Shown here piece by piece: positions 43,388-52,725 of a stretch of 64,000 nt of DNA. Every line of letters starts with the position of its first letter. The stretch's first letter is position 1. The translations under genes and the position numbers were made by a program. The notes under the pieces were generated by a model that searched no databases, was not told the origin of the DNA, and saw only the letters and a list, made by a program, of their open reading frames with translations. This DNA is from Chitinophagales bacterium (lineage in GTDB: Bacteria > Bacteroidota > Bacteroidia > Chitinophagales > Chitinophagaceae), in NCBI GenBank assembly GCA_017303455.1, contig JAFLBM010000010.1:102867-166866 (forward strand). The letters run 5' to 3'.

Positions 43388-44734
43388 TTAATATCCGGCG
43401 TTTTGTGTTATAATTCCGTTTGAGGCGTCTACCTCTCTTTGTGGTATTGGTAATACCATCTCATTTGCATTATAGGCAAATCCATCAGCACTTTGCCTTA
43501 ATCTCTTCAGATCATGGACCGCATGACCCTCATGCGCCAATTCCAGTTTTCTTTCAGCCAAAATAATAGCCAATGTTACAGAACCAAGTGTGCCTAGGCC
43601 AGCTCTTGCTCTGATTCTATTTACATCATTTAAAGGGCTATCACCAATAGAAGTACCCGCTCTGAAATTTGCTTCAGCACGGGTAAGATAAAGTTCTGCG
43701 AGTCTGATAATTGGTAAGGCTTTATATTGTTGTTGCCATTTTCCGCTCCTGGTAGCGCCGGCACCATTATAAAATAAAGAAGCTCTTGTATCGCCGGGAC
43801 TATATAAAGCAAGGTGACTTGCTTCAACTGCAATATCCCCATCACGGCCACCATAAGCAGGAATAGACCAATACAAGTGCATGTTGTTGGCTCCATCCTG
43901 TGCACTTACCTGCATTGCAAATAAATACTCAGGGACATTTGAACTGTTATTAAACGCCGCAGCATATGATAAAGCAAGGCTTTTGCCATTGGCAGTAGCT
44001 ATAGTGATTCCCCGGTTTGCAGCATCTCTTGCTTCAGGAAATTTCTCCATTTGCAGATATACTCTTGATAATAGAGCTGAGGCTACGGGTTTAGTCAAAT
44101 AAACACCGTTGGTATTTGGTAACAGATTTTCTGCTTCTGTAAGATCAGTCACAATCTGAGCATACACCTGCTCAATAGTACTTTTAGGAACATATGAAGT
44201 CTCATTAATACCTCTAGTAGGAGTGAGTACTAATGGAACACCTGGAGCAGTTGCAACAGAACCTGCACTATACGGCTTAGCATACAACTTCACCAATTCA
44301 AAATACATAGCTGCACGGATAGTAAGAGCTTCACCCTTTATTCTGTTCTGATCAGCAGTATTTACGATTGAAATAGCACTGAGTACATTATTAGCAATAT
44401 TGATAGTGTTGTAAGCGTTCAACCAGGTATCTCTTACAAAACTGTTTGTGGTCAGCATTGATTTTAACCACACTTCACGGGGTTGATTAAAGGTACCCTC
44501 CCAGCTAATCTCATCATTCGCAGCAAGTAGCTCTGAGAAAACAAAAACATTTCCTCCATAAAGATTGCCGCTACTTAAAGCATCGTAAGCACCATTCAAA
44601 ACTTTTTTAACGTTGGCATCAGAATTAAGAGCTACTTCTTCAGCCACACTTTGCTGTGGCAACAAATCCAGTTTTTTATCACAAGAAGTTGTGATCACTG
44701 CTAGGGTGCTGAAAATTAAAATATATTTTTTCAT
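43388..44734 (-). CDS. RagB/SusD family nutrient-binding outer-membrane lipoprotein
   Basis: 448 residues. Lipoprotein signal MKKYILIFSTLAVITTSC (Cys18). SusD-like start (LDLLPQQSVAEEVAL), the TPR-like part with IKGEALTIRAAMYFELVKLYAKPY, and the conserved C-terminal LRLAELYLTRAEANFR-type block and VNRIRARAG, ending LELAHEGHAVHDLKR and NEMVLPIPQREVDAS. SusD proteins sit as a lid on a SusC barrel and capture glycans or peptides. It lies 20 bases after susC. No glycosidase, lyase, sulfatase or dedicated regulator lies nearby, so the substrate cannot be inferred. Confidence 0.95.
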   Translation of the reverse strand: MKKYILIFSTLAVITTSCDKKLDLLPQQSVAEEVALNSDANVKKVLNGAYDALSSGNLYGGNVFVFSELLAANDEISWEGTFNQPREVWLKSMLTTNSFVRDTWLNAYNTINIANNVLSAISIVNTADQNRIKGEALTIRAAMYFELVKLYAKPYSAGSVATAPGVPLVLTPTRGINETSYVPKSTIEQVYAQIVTDLTEAENLLPNTNGVYLTKPVASALLSRVYLQMEKFPEARDAANRGITIATANGKSLALSYAAAFNNSSNVPEYLFAMQVSAQDGANNMHLYWSIPAYGGRDGDIAVEASHLALYSPGDTRASLFYNGAGATRSGKWQQQYKALPIIRLAELYLTRAEANFRAGTSIGDSPLNDVNRIRARAGLGTLGSVTLAIILAERKLELAHEGHAVHDLKRLRQSADGFAYNANEMVLPIPQREVDASNGIITQNAGY

Positions 44735-44754
44735 AATTAACTTCTTTAAAATTG

Positions 44755-47700
44755 TTAGAAACCAAGGCTAATACCAAATGTCAAAGACTTGATCTGGGGA
44801 GCAGCATAGAAATCGCCTCCTTGATTACGGCTGCTTGCACGGTAATCAGTATTTACTTCCGGATCCCATCCCTTATATTTTGTAAAAGTGGCAAGGTTAA
44901 CACCTGTTACATAAAACTTTGCTGATTTAATTTTTATCTTGGTAAGTATAGCGCTGCTAAGATTATAAGCTAAAGTCAGGTTTTTAAGCCTTACATATGA
45001 CCCATCCTCCACATATCGGCTTGATGCGCCAATACCATTGCCATATCCAAGTCGCAACTGAGGAACATTTGTAATATCACCTGGCTTCTGCCAGCGATCA
45101 AGTTGATCTCTTGTCTGGTTATCAAACCAGTCAAAGCTTGCCGACATAAAACCACCTGCACCGTTGTTGATTTCGTTCCCAAATACACCCTGAAATAATA
45201 CGCTTAATTCAATGCCTTTATAACTGAAGGTGTTATTCAAACCTGCGATCCAGTCCGGATTGGGATCACCTACAACAAAATTTCCTGCTTCGTTATAATC
45301 ATTTGTGGTGGTCTTGCCATCTTCCTTATAATATAATGCATCCCCATTTGCCGGATCAGCTCCTGCAAATCTAGGTCCGTAAAAAACACCAACGCCTTCA
45401 CCCACAATCAATGAATTAAGGTAGCGTCCATCATTACCAGGAATCAGAGTCTGATCACCATCAAGCTTTACAATTTTGTTCTTGTTCTTTGAAAGGTTCA
45501 GACTTGAATTCCATTTAAAATTCCTGCCATTAAAATTTAATGAATTCAGTACAAACTCAAAGCCTTTATTCTGCATGGAACCCACGTTTGTCAACTGACT
45601 TGAAAATCCTGTTGTTCCTACCACCGGAACCGCATATATCAGATCTTTAGTGTTTCTTACATAGTAATCGATTTCCCCAGTCAAACGGTTTCCAAAGAAA
45701 CCAAAATCAATACCAATATCAGTCTGCTCTGATTTTTCCCATTTCAATTCAGGATTGGCTAACTGAGTCGGAACAAGGCCAGAGAGGTTATTATACTTTG
45801 CTGCACCCCATAAACCCAATGAAGGGAAATCCCCAAAACCATTATCACTACCAGAAAGCCCATAGCTACCTCTCAATTTCAGAAAGCTGATTGTTTTAGA
45901 ACCTTTAAGAAAATTCTCTTCGCTTAAAATCCAGCCCGCAGAAACGGCCGGGAAGTAACCATATTGGTTTTCTTTTCCAAATACTGAAGATCCATCAACA
46001 CGTCCGCTTAATGAAAAAAGATACTTGTTATCAAATTTATAGTTGGCCCTTGCAAAATAAGATACAATAGCTTTCTCACTGGAAGTTGTAGTACCGCCTG
46101 TTATCCGGCCAGCACTTGCCAATTTTTTTAATTCTTCAACAGGAAAATCTTCACCAGTAACATTGGCTAGTTCTGTATTGAATTTCTGAAAAGACATACC
46201 AGCTGTTGCCTCAATATTATGAACACTCTTAAATGTATTGCTATAAGTAAAATAGTTATTCGTGTTGTAGTTAAATCTTCTAAACCAGGTAGCCTCACCA
46301 TAGCCATTCGTTGACTGACCTATGATGGTTCTGAATCCGTAAAACCGGTCATCACTTTGATTCTGAAGATCCACACCAAACTCAGATTTAAATACCAGGT
46401 TTGGTGTAAACTTATAATTTAGATATAATCCGCCAATATTTCGGTAGGTAGTAGAAGTGTAGCGGGATGCTTCGAGTTCTATTAATGGATTGTAATATGT
46501 TGTCGTGGGGCGATCGTACAACACACCTGCCTGATCACGAACAGGTGTAATTGGTGCTAATGCTACAATTTGCATAGGAGTATAAAACTCGTTATCATCA
46601 GCAACCCTGTTTGTAATTGCTCTTGACAAGCTAAAATTGAAACCAAGTTTTAATTTGTTACTAGCTTCATGATCAAGATTAAAACGGCTGGAATAACGTT
46701 GGAAATTATTACCAAACAAAATACCATCCTGATCATTAAAACCACCGCTTAAAAAAAAGCGGGTTTTTTCGTTGCCCCCAGAAGCGCTGATATCAATCAG
46801 TTTTGTTTTAGAATCATTATTAAAGGCCAGTTTTTCCCAATTAGTATTTGTTTCCAGGTTGCGCCAGTTTGAATAACCAGAATAACGGGTAAGCCTGTTT
46901 TCTGCAAACTGCAACCAAGAACCGGCATACTGGGCAGGGTCTAGTGGATCAACCCCCTCTATTATATCACTATTAATCGCTGCTTCTCTTAATAAATCTA
47001 CATATTCCCTTGCATCGAGAAACCCACGGTATCCGGTTGGCTTATTAGTACCATATTGAAAGTTTACATTCAAGGAAGTTTTACCTGCTTTACCCTTTTT
47101 GGTAGTAATAAGTACAACGCCATTAGCAGCCCTTGAACCATAGATAGAGGCAGCGGAAGCATCTTTAAGGATATCAAAAGTTTCAATATCGTTGAAGTTT
47201 ATATCAGAAAGTCCATTACCAGAATTTGGATCTCCATTAATTGGAATACCGTCAACTACATATAAAGGATCGCTGGTAGCGTTAATTGATCCACCGCCAC
47301 GAATTCTGACTTTTATTCCTTCCCCAACTTTCCCACTTTGTGATTCTACAAATACGCCAGCAGCCCGGCCTTGTAATGCCTGTGTAAAATTTGCCACGGG
47401 TGTATTTGCAATCTCTGCGCCTTTTACCCGGGCAATATTACCCGTCAGATCCTTTTTGATTTTGGTACCATACCCAACCACAATTACCTCATCAAGGCTT
47501 TGTGTAACCCCGGCCTTTAGTGAAATTTCCACTGAAGAACCGGTGATGGTTATTTCCTGGGATTCAAAGCCCAGGGCAGAAATAACAAGTGCCTTGCTTT
47601 TTTCAGGAACCGACAGGGTGAAGGTTCCATCTGAACCCGAAGTGGTTCCGCTTTTTGATCCTTTTACGGTTATGGAAGCGCCGGGTATCGGGGACCCGTC

Positions 47701-47808
47701 TTTGTTGTCAGTAATTTTTCCAATTACTGTTTTGTTTTGAGCCCATACCAGCTGAACGGATAATAGGAATACCGTCAGCATCAGGCCTGCTGTTTTTCTC
47801 ATGTGCAT
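44755..47808 (-). CDS. SusC/RagA family TonB-linked outer-membrane transporter
   Basis: 1017 residues. Signal peptide (MRKTAGLMLTVFLLSVQLVWAQ), then a CarboxypepD_reg-like domain (GKITDNKDGSPIPGASITVK), the TonB-box region SLDEVIVVGYGTK, and the plug with LQGRAAGVFVESQSG, IRGGGSI, YVVDGIPI and ASIYGSRAANGVVLITTKKG. A 22-strand barrel ends in SLTFGISLGF with the C-terminal aromatic. It imports the ligand of its SusD partner with energy from TonB-ExbBD. The N-terminus lacks the extra STN domain, so it does not signal to an anti-sigma factor. The start is ATG 47808 or ATG 47802. Confidence 0.96.
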   Translation of the reverse strand: MHMRKTAGLMLTVFLLSVQLVWAQNKTVIGKITDNKDGSPIPGASITVKGSKSGTTSGSDGTFTLSVPEKSKALVISALGFESQEITITGSSVEISLKAGVTQSLDEVIVVGYGTKIKKDLTGNIARVKGAEIANTPVANFTQALQGRAAGVFVESQSGKVGEGIKVRIRGGGSINATSDPLYVVDGIPINGDPNSGNGLSDINFNDIETFDILKDASAASIYGSRAANGVVLITTKKGKAGKTSLNVNFQYGTNKPTGYRGFLDAREYVDLLREAAINSDIIEGVDPLDPAQYAGSWLQFAENRLTRYSGYSNWRNLETNTNWEKLAFNNDSKTKLIDISASGGNEKTRFFLSGGFNDQDGILFGNNFQRYSSRFNLDHEASNKLKLGFNFSLSRAITNRVADDNEFYTPMQIVALAPITPVRDQAGVLYDRPTTTYYNPLIELEASRYTSTTYRNIGGLYLNYKFTPNLVFKSEFGVDLQNQSDDRFYGFRTIIGQSTNGYGEATWFRRFNYNTNNYFTYSNTFKSVHNIEATAGMSFQKFNTELANVTGEDFPVEELKKLASAGRITGGTTTSSEKAIVSYFARANYKFDNKYLFSLSGRVDGSSVFGKENQYGYFPAVSAGWILSEENFLKGSKTISFLKLRGSYGLSGSDNGFGDFPSLGLWGAAKYNNLSGLVPTQLANPELKWEKSEQTDIGIDFGFFGNRLTGEIDYYVRNTKDLIYAVPVVGTTGFSSQLTNVGSMQNKGFEFVLNSLNFNGRNFKWNSSLNLSKNKNKIVKLDGDQTLIPGNDGRYLNSLIVGEGVGVFYGPRFAGADPANGDALYYKEDGKTTTNDYNEAGNFVVGDPNPDWIAGLNNTFSYKGIELSVLFQGVFGNEINNGAGGFMSASFDWFDNQTRDQLDRWQKPGDITNVPQLRLGYGNGIGASSRYVEDGSYVRLKNLTLAYNLSSAILTKIKIKSAKFYVTGVNLATFTKYKGWDPEVNTDYRASSRNQGGDFYAAPQIKSLTFGISLGF

Positions 47809-47854
47809 GTAATTTTAGTGCGTTGCTAAAATATTAATAATATGTTAAAGATAA

Positions 47855-47884
47855 AAAAGCCGTGCAATGTGCTGCACGGCTTTT
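47855..47884 (-). terminator. terminator after the zinc peptidase gene
   Basis: A 12-bp stem AAAAGCCGTGCA / TGCACGGCTTTT with a 6-base loop, 25 bases past the minus-strand peptidase stop. It isolates the susC promoter region (47809-47854). Confidence 0.88.
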
Positions 47885-47908
47885 AAATAGATTATAATTA
47901 TAATGTTA

Positions 47909-48601
47909 CTACTCCCTGTCTTTTGCCCCCAGGTAAAGCATGACATATTGAATTAATGTAATAACAGCCGCCAAAGCTGCTACAACATAGGTGGTAGCCG
48001 CCCATTTCAGGGCATCCTTAGCCTTTGGATGCTCCCGGGAATTGGTCACATTGGTGGTATTTAACCAGGCCAGAGCCCGGCGGCTGGCATCAAATTCTAC
48101 CGGCAAAGTGACCAGCGAGAAAAGGACCGTCAGGGCGAAAATAATGATGCCAATCAACAAAAGAGTGGTATTTCCCGAGCTGGCCATTACCAAACCAATC
48201 AATAATACCCAGTTTACCAGGGAGGAACTAACCTGGACCACGGGGACCAGCTTACTCCGCATCATCAGCCAGCTGTAAGCAGTGGCATGCTGAACAGCGT
48301 GGCCACATTCATGGGCCGCTACCGCCGCAGCTGAAACACTGGTCCCACTATATACTTCAGGACTAAGGTTTACGGTCTTATTCACCGTGTTATAGTGGTC
48401 GCTGAGAAACCCCTCCACGGAAGTCACTTTTACGTCATAAATACCACTTTCCCGGAGCATTTTTTCAGCAATTTCCCGGCCACTCAGGCCACTGGATAAC
48501 GGGACCCGGCTGTATTGCTTAAACTTACTTTTCAGCGCCAGCGAAATCAACATGCTGATACCTAAAAATATCAGCGAAACGATCATAATTGAGGGTGTCA
48601 T
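47909..48601 (-). CDS. membrane zinc metallopeptidase, YugP family
   Basis: 230 residues. An N-terminal membrane helix (MTPSIMIVSLIFLGISMLIS) is followed by the family start SGLSGREIAEKMLRESGI, the zinc site AAHECGHAVQHA (HECGH, about residue 97), the PVEFDASRRAL block with the conserved aspartate, and two or three more helices (SSLVNWVLLIGLVMASS, TLLLIGIIIFALTVLFSLV, AALAAVITLIQYVMLYL). The family is broadly conserved in Firmicutes and Bacteroidota and poorly studied; the substrate is unknown. ATG at 48601. Single gene with its own terminator; it diverges from radA across 476 bases. Confidence 0.92.
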   Translation of the reverse strand: MTPSIMIVSLIFLGISMLISLALKSKFKQYSRVPLSSGLSGREIAEKMLRESGIYDVKVTSVEGFLSDHYNTVNKTVNLSPEVYSGTSVSAAAVAAHECGHAVQHATAYSWLMMRSKLVPVVQVSSSLVNWVLLIGLVMASSGNTTLLLIGIIIFALTVLFSLVTLPVEFDASRRALAWLNTTNVTNSREHPKAKDALKWAATTYVVAALAAVITLIQYVMLYLGAKDRE

Positions 48602-49077
48602 TTTTTGATTAATTTTTAAATTTTTCTACGCTTCTATAACAAATCTTCAGCCATTTGGATTACTACTCTTTTTTCAGCCTTTTTGTCACTCAATTAAATA
48701 ATGAAGCTCTTAAAACAAGGAATAAAAGCTGATCAGGCAGTAAAAATGATCATCCCTAACTAAATGATTATAAATAAATTAGGTTCATATTTTTTACGGT
48801 ATTTAATTCTCATTTTTTGATATTCTCAAAGCATAAAGTTATCAACAGCAGCAAAAATTTATTTTGAAATGTGGGTCATATTTGTAACTTAGCAATAGAA
48901 TTTAATGGGTTAGTAAGTAAGAGGGTCAGTCGTCAAGATTGACCCTTTTTCATTTTATAAATCTCCTTCACGCCATATATTTTTTTTCTGCTGTTTATTT
49001 TTCTTTTTTTACCGGGTTTGCTTTCAAAATCCTTTACCTTTTTCATCCAATTTTTTTTGATCAGTTACCTTTAACAC
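48602..49077. other. 476-base intergenic region with an orphan terminator
   Basis: AT-rich. No credible open frame. It holds a DnaA-box-like TTATCAACA (48839-48847), a weak -7-like CATATTTG (48877-48884) and, on the plus strand, an intrinsic terminator (48922-48951) with no gene in front of it. A T-rich segment follows up to radA. Confidence 0.6.
48922..48951 (+). terminator. orphan intrinsic terminator, possible end of a small RNA
   Basis: A 7-bp stem AGGGTCA / TGACCCT followed by TTTTT on the plus strand. No plus-strand gene precedes it, because the upstream peptidase gene runs the other way. It may end a short non-coding transcript or attenuate a radA leader. Confidence 0.5.
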
Positions 49078-50487
49078 ATGAGTAAGACCAGGTCAGCATT
49101 TTTTTGTCAGCAATGCGGTTATGAAAGTGTGAAATGGGTAGGTCAATGTCCATCCTGCGGACAGTGGAATACATTTGTTGAAGAACTGGTGCAAAAAGAA
49201 CCAAGCAAGAATAATAATGGCTGGAAAGATTATAACGAAGAAAAAAGAACCAACCGGACTGTTTCATTACAGGAGATCAAAAGCAGTGAAGAAAAAAGAA
49301 TTGCTACGTCAGATACAGAATTGAATCGTGTATTAGGAGGCGGCATTGTTCCCGGAAGTATTGTTTTAGTAGCCGGTGAACCAGGAATCGGTAAATCAAC
49401 CCTGTTCCTGCAAAATGGATTATGGATAAAAGATATAACCGTTCTTTATATCAGTGGTGAAGAAAGCGAACAACAGATCAAGATGCGGGCTGATCGTTTG
49501 AAACAAACCCCGTCAGCTGCATATGGAGAAAATTTTTACCTGCTGACTGAAACATCCACACAGATCATTTTCCAGGAAATAAAAAAACTGAAACCGCAGC
49601 TCGTTATCGTTGATTCGGTTCAAACTTTACATACACCGTTTATTGATTCATCCCCCGGCAGCGTATCACAGATACGGGAATGCACAGCCGAATTTCAACG
49701 TTTTGCCAAGGAAACAAATACGCCTGTTTTCCTGATCGGTCATATTACCAAGGATGGAAGTATCGCCGGGCCAAAGATCCTGGAACATATGGTGGATACA
49801 GTACTGCAGTTTGAAGGTGACCGTCATTATGCTTACCGGATACTGCGTACACTAAAGAATCGTTTTGGCAGCACTGCTGAACTGGGCATCTATGAAATGA
49901 CGGATACTGGTATGAGAGCCGTAACCAATCCCAGTGAAATTCTCATCACGCAAAAAGAAGATCAGCTCAGTGGAATTGCGATCGCTGCCACTATTGAAGG
50001 AATAAGGCCATTACTAATCGAGGTGCAGGCATTAGTCACCCAATCTGTTTACGGAACACCACAGCGAACGGTTTCTGGCTTTGATCTGCGTCGCTTACAA
50101 TTATTATTAGCCGTCCTGGAAAAAAGAGGCGGCTTCCATTTTGGCATGAAGGACGTTTTCTTAAATATTGCCGGTGGTATCAAAGTAGAAGATCCTTCTA
50201 TTGATCTCGCTGTTCTTTGTTCTTTATTATCTTCCTTCGAAGATGTGCCATTGCCACAGCATATTTGCTTTGCAGGTGAAGTGGGGTTGAGTGGCGAGAT
50301 AAGAGCCGTCAATCGTATTGAGCAGCGCATAGCAGAGGCAGAAAAATTAGGTTTTGAAAAGATCATTGTTTCCAAATACAACCTTGCCTGCCGGCAGGCA
50401 GGCCAGAAAGGCTTGGCTAAACAGAAGTTCAATATTGAAGTAGTAACCATGGGCCGGGTGGAAGAGGTTTACCGGTATTTATTTTAA
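49078..50487 (+). CDS. radA: DNA repair protein RadA
   Basis: 469 residues. Zinc finger CQQCGYESVKWVGQCPSCGQW (two C-x2-C pairs), Walker A GEPGIGKST, Walker B LVIVDSVQT, the RadA-specific KNRFG, and a Lon-like C-terminal domain (GGIKVEDPSIDLAVLCSLLSS, FAGEVGLSGEIRAVNRIEQR). It is a helicase that extends branches in recombinational repair and transformation. An oddity is LACRQAGQ at residues 436-443, apparently extra between SKYN and KGL near the end; its DNA is a perfect 16-bp palindrome. ATG at 49078. comF follows 37 bases later. Confidence 0.96.
   Translation: MSKTRSAFFCQQCGYESVKWVGQCPSCGQWNTFVEELVQKEPSKNNNGWKDYNEEKRTNRTVSLQEIKSSEEKRIATSDTELNRVLGGGIVPGSIVLVAGEPGIGKSTLFLQNGLWIKDITVLYISGEESEQQIKMRADRLKQTPSAAYGENFYLLTETSTQIIFQEIKKLKPQLVIVDSVQTLHTPFIDSSPGSVSQIRECTAEFQRFAKETNTPVFLIGHITKDGSIAGPKILEHMVDTVLQFEGDRHYAYRILRTLKNRFGSTAELGIYEMTDTGMRAVTNPSEILITQKEDQLSGIAIAATIEGIRPLLIEVQALVTQSVYGTPQRTVSGFDLRRLQLLLAVLEKRGGFHFGMKDVFLNIAGGIKVEDPSIDLAVLCSLLSSFEDVPLPQHICFAGEVGLSGEIRAVNRIEQRIAEAEKLGFEKIIVSKYNLACRQAGQKGLAKQKFNIEVVTMGRVEEVYRYLF
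50385..50400. repeat. perfect GC-rich palindrome inside radA
   Basis: TGCCTGCCGGCAGGCA, self-complementary over 16 bases and followed by another GGCC. It encodes residues 436-443 in frame, in a region where the family otherwise seems to have no such loop. Confidence 0.6.
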
Positions 50488-50524
50488 GGCATGAAGTAGC
50501 GGAGGGATTAATTAAAATAGTTTT

Positions 50525-51223
50525 ATGATCAGCCTTCGTGAAATAAAGGATTCCTTTCTTCATTTGCTTTTTCCGCATGTATGTGACGGATGCGGCAGTG
50601 ATTTATTAGGCAAACATTCCATGCTCTGCCTGCAATGCATGGAAGCCATTCCCCAAACCGATTATGAAAAACACCCGGGCAATCCCATTGAAAAAAGATT
50701 CTATGGACGCCTGCCTTTAGAACAGGCCACTGCCAGTTATTATTTTACTAAAGAATCATTAGTGCAAAAACTGGTGCACCAGGTAAAATATAAAGGCAAT
50801 AAAGAACTGGGCATACAATTGGGACAACTCATGGGCGATCTGCTGAAAAGATCCGGCAGGTTTCCTGTTGATGCTATGATTCCCCTGCCATTATTCCCCG
50901 TGAAAGAGAAAAAAAGAGGCTATAACCAATCCATGCTACTATGCGAAGGTATCCGGTCACAATTTCCGGTGCCAATTCTGAACGATGTGATCACAAGGCC
51001 AGAACATACAGAAACACAAACCAAAAAGGGCCGTATTGAAAGATGGAAGAATATGGAAGGAAAATTTGTGCTTACGGACCCCGCTGCCATAGCAGGTAAA
51101 CATATTCTTTTAGTAGATGATGTGATTACCACCGGTGCTACTCTTGAATCCTGTGGTTCCACATTACTGAAAGCAGAAAATGTAAAGTTGAGTGTAGCCT
51201 GCCTTTGCTACTCGGCTCGTTAA
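50525..51223 (+). CDS. comF: ComF family protein (phosphoribosyltransferase-like)
   Basis: 232 residues. An N-terminal zinc ribbon (VCDGCGSDLLGKHSMLCLQC, four cysteines) is joined to a type I phosphoribosyltransferase fold with the PRPP loop HILLVDDVITTGATLESCG. The middle has YKGNKELGIQLGQLMGDLL, PLPLFPVKEKKRGYNQS and HTETQTKKGRIERWKNM, standard ComF blocks. It is needed for DNA uptake into the cytoplasm in naturally competent bacteria. ATG at 50525. It lies directly after radA, also a transformation gene, and comEC is at 25.6 kb. Confidence 0.93.
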   Translation: MISLREIKDSFLHLLFPHVCDGCGSDLLGKHSMLCLQCMEAIPQTDYEKHPGNPIEKRFYGRLPLEQATASYYFTKESLVQKLVHQVKYKGNKELGIQLGQLMGDLLKRSGRFPVDAMIPLPLFPVKEKKRGYNQSMLLCEGIRSQFPVPILNDVITRPEHTETQTKKGRIERWKNMEGKFVLTDPAAIAGKHILLVDDVITTGATLESCGSTLLKAENVKLSVACLCYSAR

Positions 51224-51253
51224 TCTCAATTTGTTGGGCTATTTTTGATTCCA

Positions 51254-52639
51254 ATGAGAATTGTAAGCCTGTTCCTGTTATCCTGTTGCCTGCTCGTTCT
51301 GTCCTGCCGGAAAGAATCCTTTATCACTTCCCCGGATGCAAGGGTCACTATTACCGTTGACACCTTGAAATATGATACCGTGTTTGTAACCGCAGGTTCT
51401 GTTACCAAAACCTTCAAGATTGTTAATGAGAATGACCGGAAGCTGCGCATCAGTTCCGTGAAACTGATGGGTGGTAACAGTTCAGCATATAAAATAAATG
51501 TAGACGGAACTACCGGGCCCGAGGTAACCAATCTTGAGATTGAAGCCAATGACAGTCTCTATGTTTTTGCGCAAGTGAACATTAATCCAAATGCTGCTAA
51601 CCTTCCTTTCATTGTAAGAGACAGCATCCAGGTCAGTTATAATGGAACAAACAGGCTGGTGCAATTAGAAGCCTGGGGACAAAACGCCCATTTCCTCCGC
51701 AATAAACAGGTGCTGACCAATGAAACCTGGAACAATGACTTACCCTATGTGATACTGGGTTATTTATACGTTGATACCAACCAAACACTTACCATCAACA
51801 AAGGCTGCCGCATCTATGTACATGCAGATGCACCAATCATCGTAGAAGGTACATTGCAGGTAAATGGTTTAAAAGATACAGCAGACCGTGTCATTTTCCA
51901 GGGAGACCGGATGGATGACCCTTATAAAGACTATCCCGCCGGCTGGCCCGGCATTTATTTTCTTGGCAGCAGTATCAATAATGTGCTGAACTATGTTATC
52001 ATCAAAAACGGGTATCAATCCATCGGTGTTGAAAATCCTTCCACCAATGCCAATCCAAAGCTGACTATGAATGAATGTATCATTGATAATGCTTTTGATG
52101 CCGGTATCATTGCTGTCAACTCCAGTATCAGGGCAACCAATTGCCTGGTCAGTAATTGTGGCAAAAATGTTTACCTCGTGGGTGGTGGTAATTACCAGTT
52201 CACCCATTGCACGGTTGTCACTTATTCCAATAATTTCATACAGCATAAAGATCCCGTGCTGACAGTAACAAATTTTTCAAACAATGGCAACGCCAACCTC
52301 GATGCTGTATTCCGCAATTGCATTTTCTGGGGCGAAAACGGAACCGTAGAGGATGAAGTGGTGGTTTTGAAAAACGGCAACACTCCTTTTAATGTTAATT
52401 TTGACCATAATTTATGGAAGGTCCAAGCCGCTCCTGCCAATGTGACCAGTACACAGATCGTCAATAATATTCCTCCTGGTTTTGACAGTGTGAACAGTTC
52501 CCGGAATTATTATGATTTCCGGCTGAAAACCGGTTCTCCCGCCATTAATAAAGGCATTAATGCAGGTATTGTTATTGATCTCGACGGAAAGACAAGACCT
52601 GTCGGCCTGCCTGACCTGGGTTGTTTTGAAAAACAATAG
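51254..52639 (+). CDS. right-handed beta-helix repeat lipoprotein (choice-of-anchor Q type)
   Basis: 461 residues from the ATG at 51254, which starts MRIVSLFLLSCCLLVLSC, a lipobox with Cys18. A first immunoglobulin-like domain (about 30-130: YDTVFVTAGSVTKTFKIVNE, NDSLYVFAQVNINP) is followed by a parallel beta-helix with repeated strands (IIVEGTLQVNG, NVLNYVIIKNGYQSIGVEN, LTMNECIIDNAFDAGIIAVN, SIRATNCLVSNCGKNVYLVG). The end GSPAINKG and DLDGKTRPVGLPDLGCFE is the choice-of-anchor Q signature. A surface protein, perhaps binding polysaccharide; no catalytic residues are identified. It lies 30 bases after comF. Confidence 0.85.
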   Translation: MRIVSLFLLSCCLLVLSCRKESFITSPDARVTITVDTLKYDTVFVTAGSVTKTFKIVNENDRKLRISSVKLMGGNSSAYKINVDGTTGPEVTNLEIEANDSLYVFAQVNINPNAANLPFIVRDSIQVSYNGTNRLVQLEAWGQNAHFLRNKQVLTNETWNNDLPYVILGYLYVDTNQTLTINKGCRIYVHADAPIIVEGTLQVNGLKDTADRVIFQGDRMDDPYKDYPAGWPGIYFLGSSINNVLNYVIIKNGYQSIGVENPSTNANPKLTMNECIIDNAFDAGIIAVNSSIRATNCLVSNCGKNVYLVGGGNYQFTHCTVVTYSNNFIQHKDPVLTVTNFSNNGNANLDAVFRNCIFWGENGTVEDEVVVLKNGNTPFNVNFDHNLWKVQAAPANVTSTQIVNNIPPGFDSVNSSRNYYDFRLKTGSPAINKGINAGIVIDLDGKTRPVGLPDLGCFEKQ

Positions 52640-52725
52640 GGCAACCAGCGATAAAATTTAACCGATTCGCCAACCAGGCAAGCTTAACTTTGTTATTCTT
52701 CTTCATAAACGAAAACTTATATACA

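Noticed and set aside
48839..48847. DnaA-box-like TTATCAACA, possible replication origin
   Set aside because: A single imperfect box with no cluster, no dnaA, dnaN or parAB nearby and no AT-rich unwinding repeats in phase.
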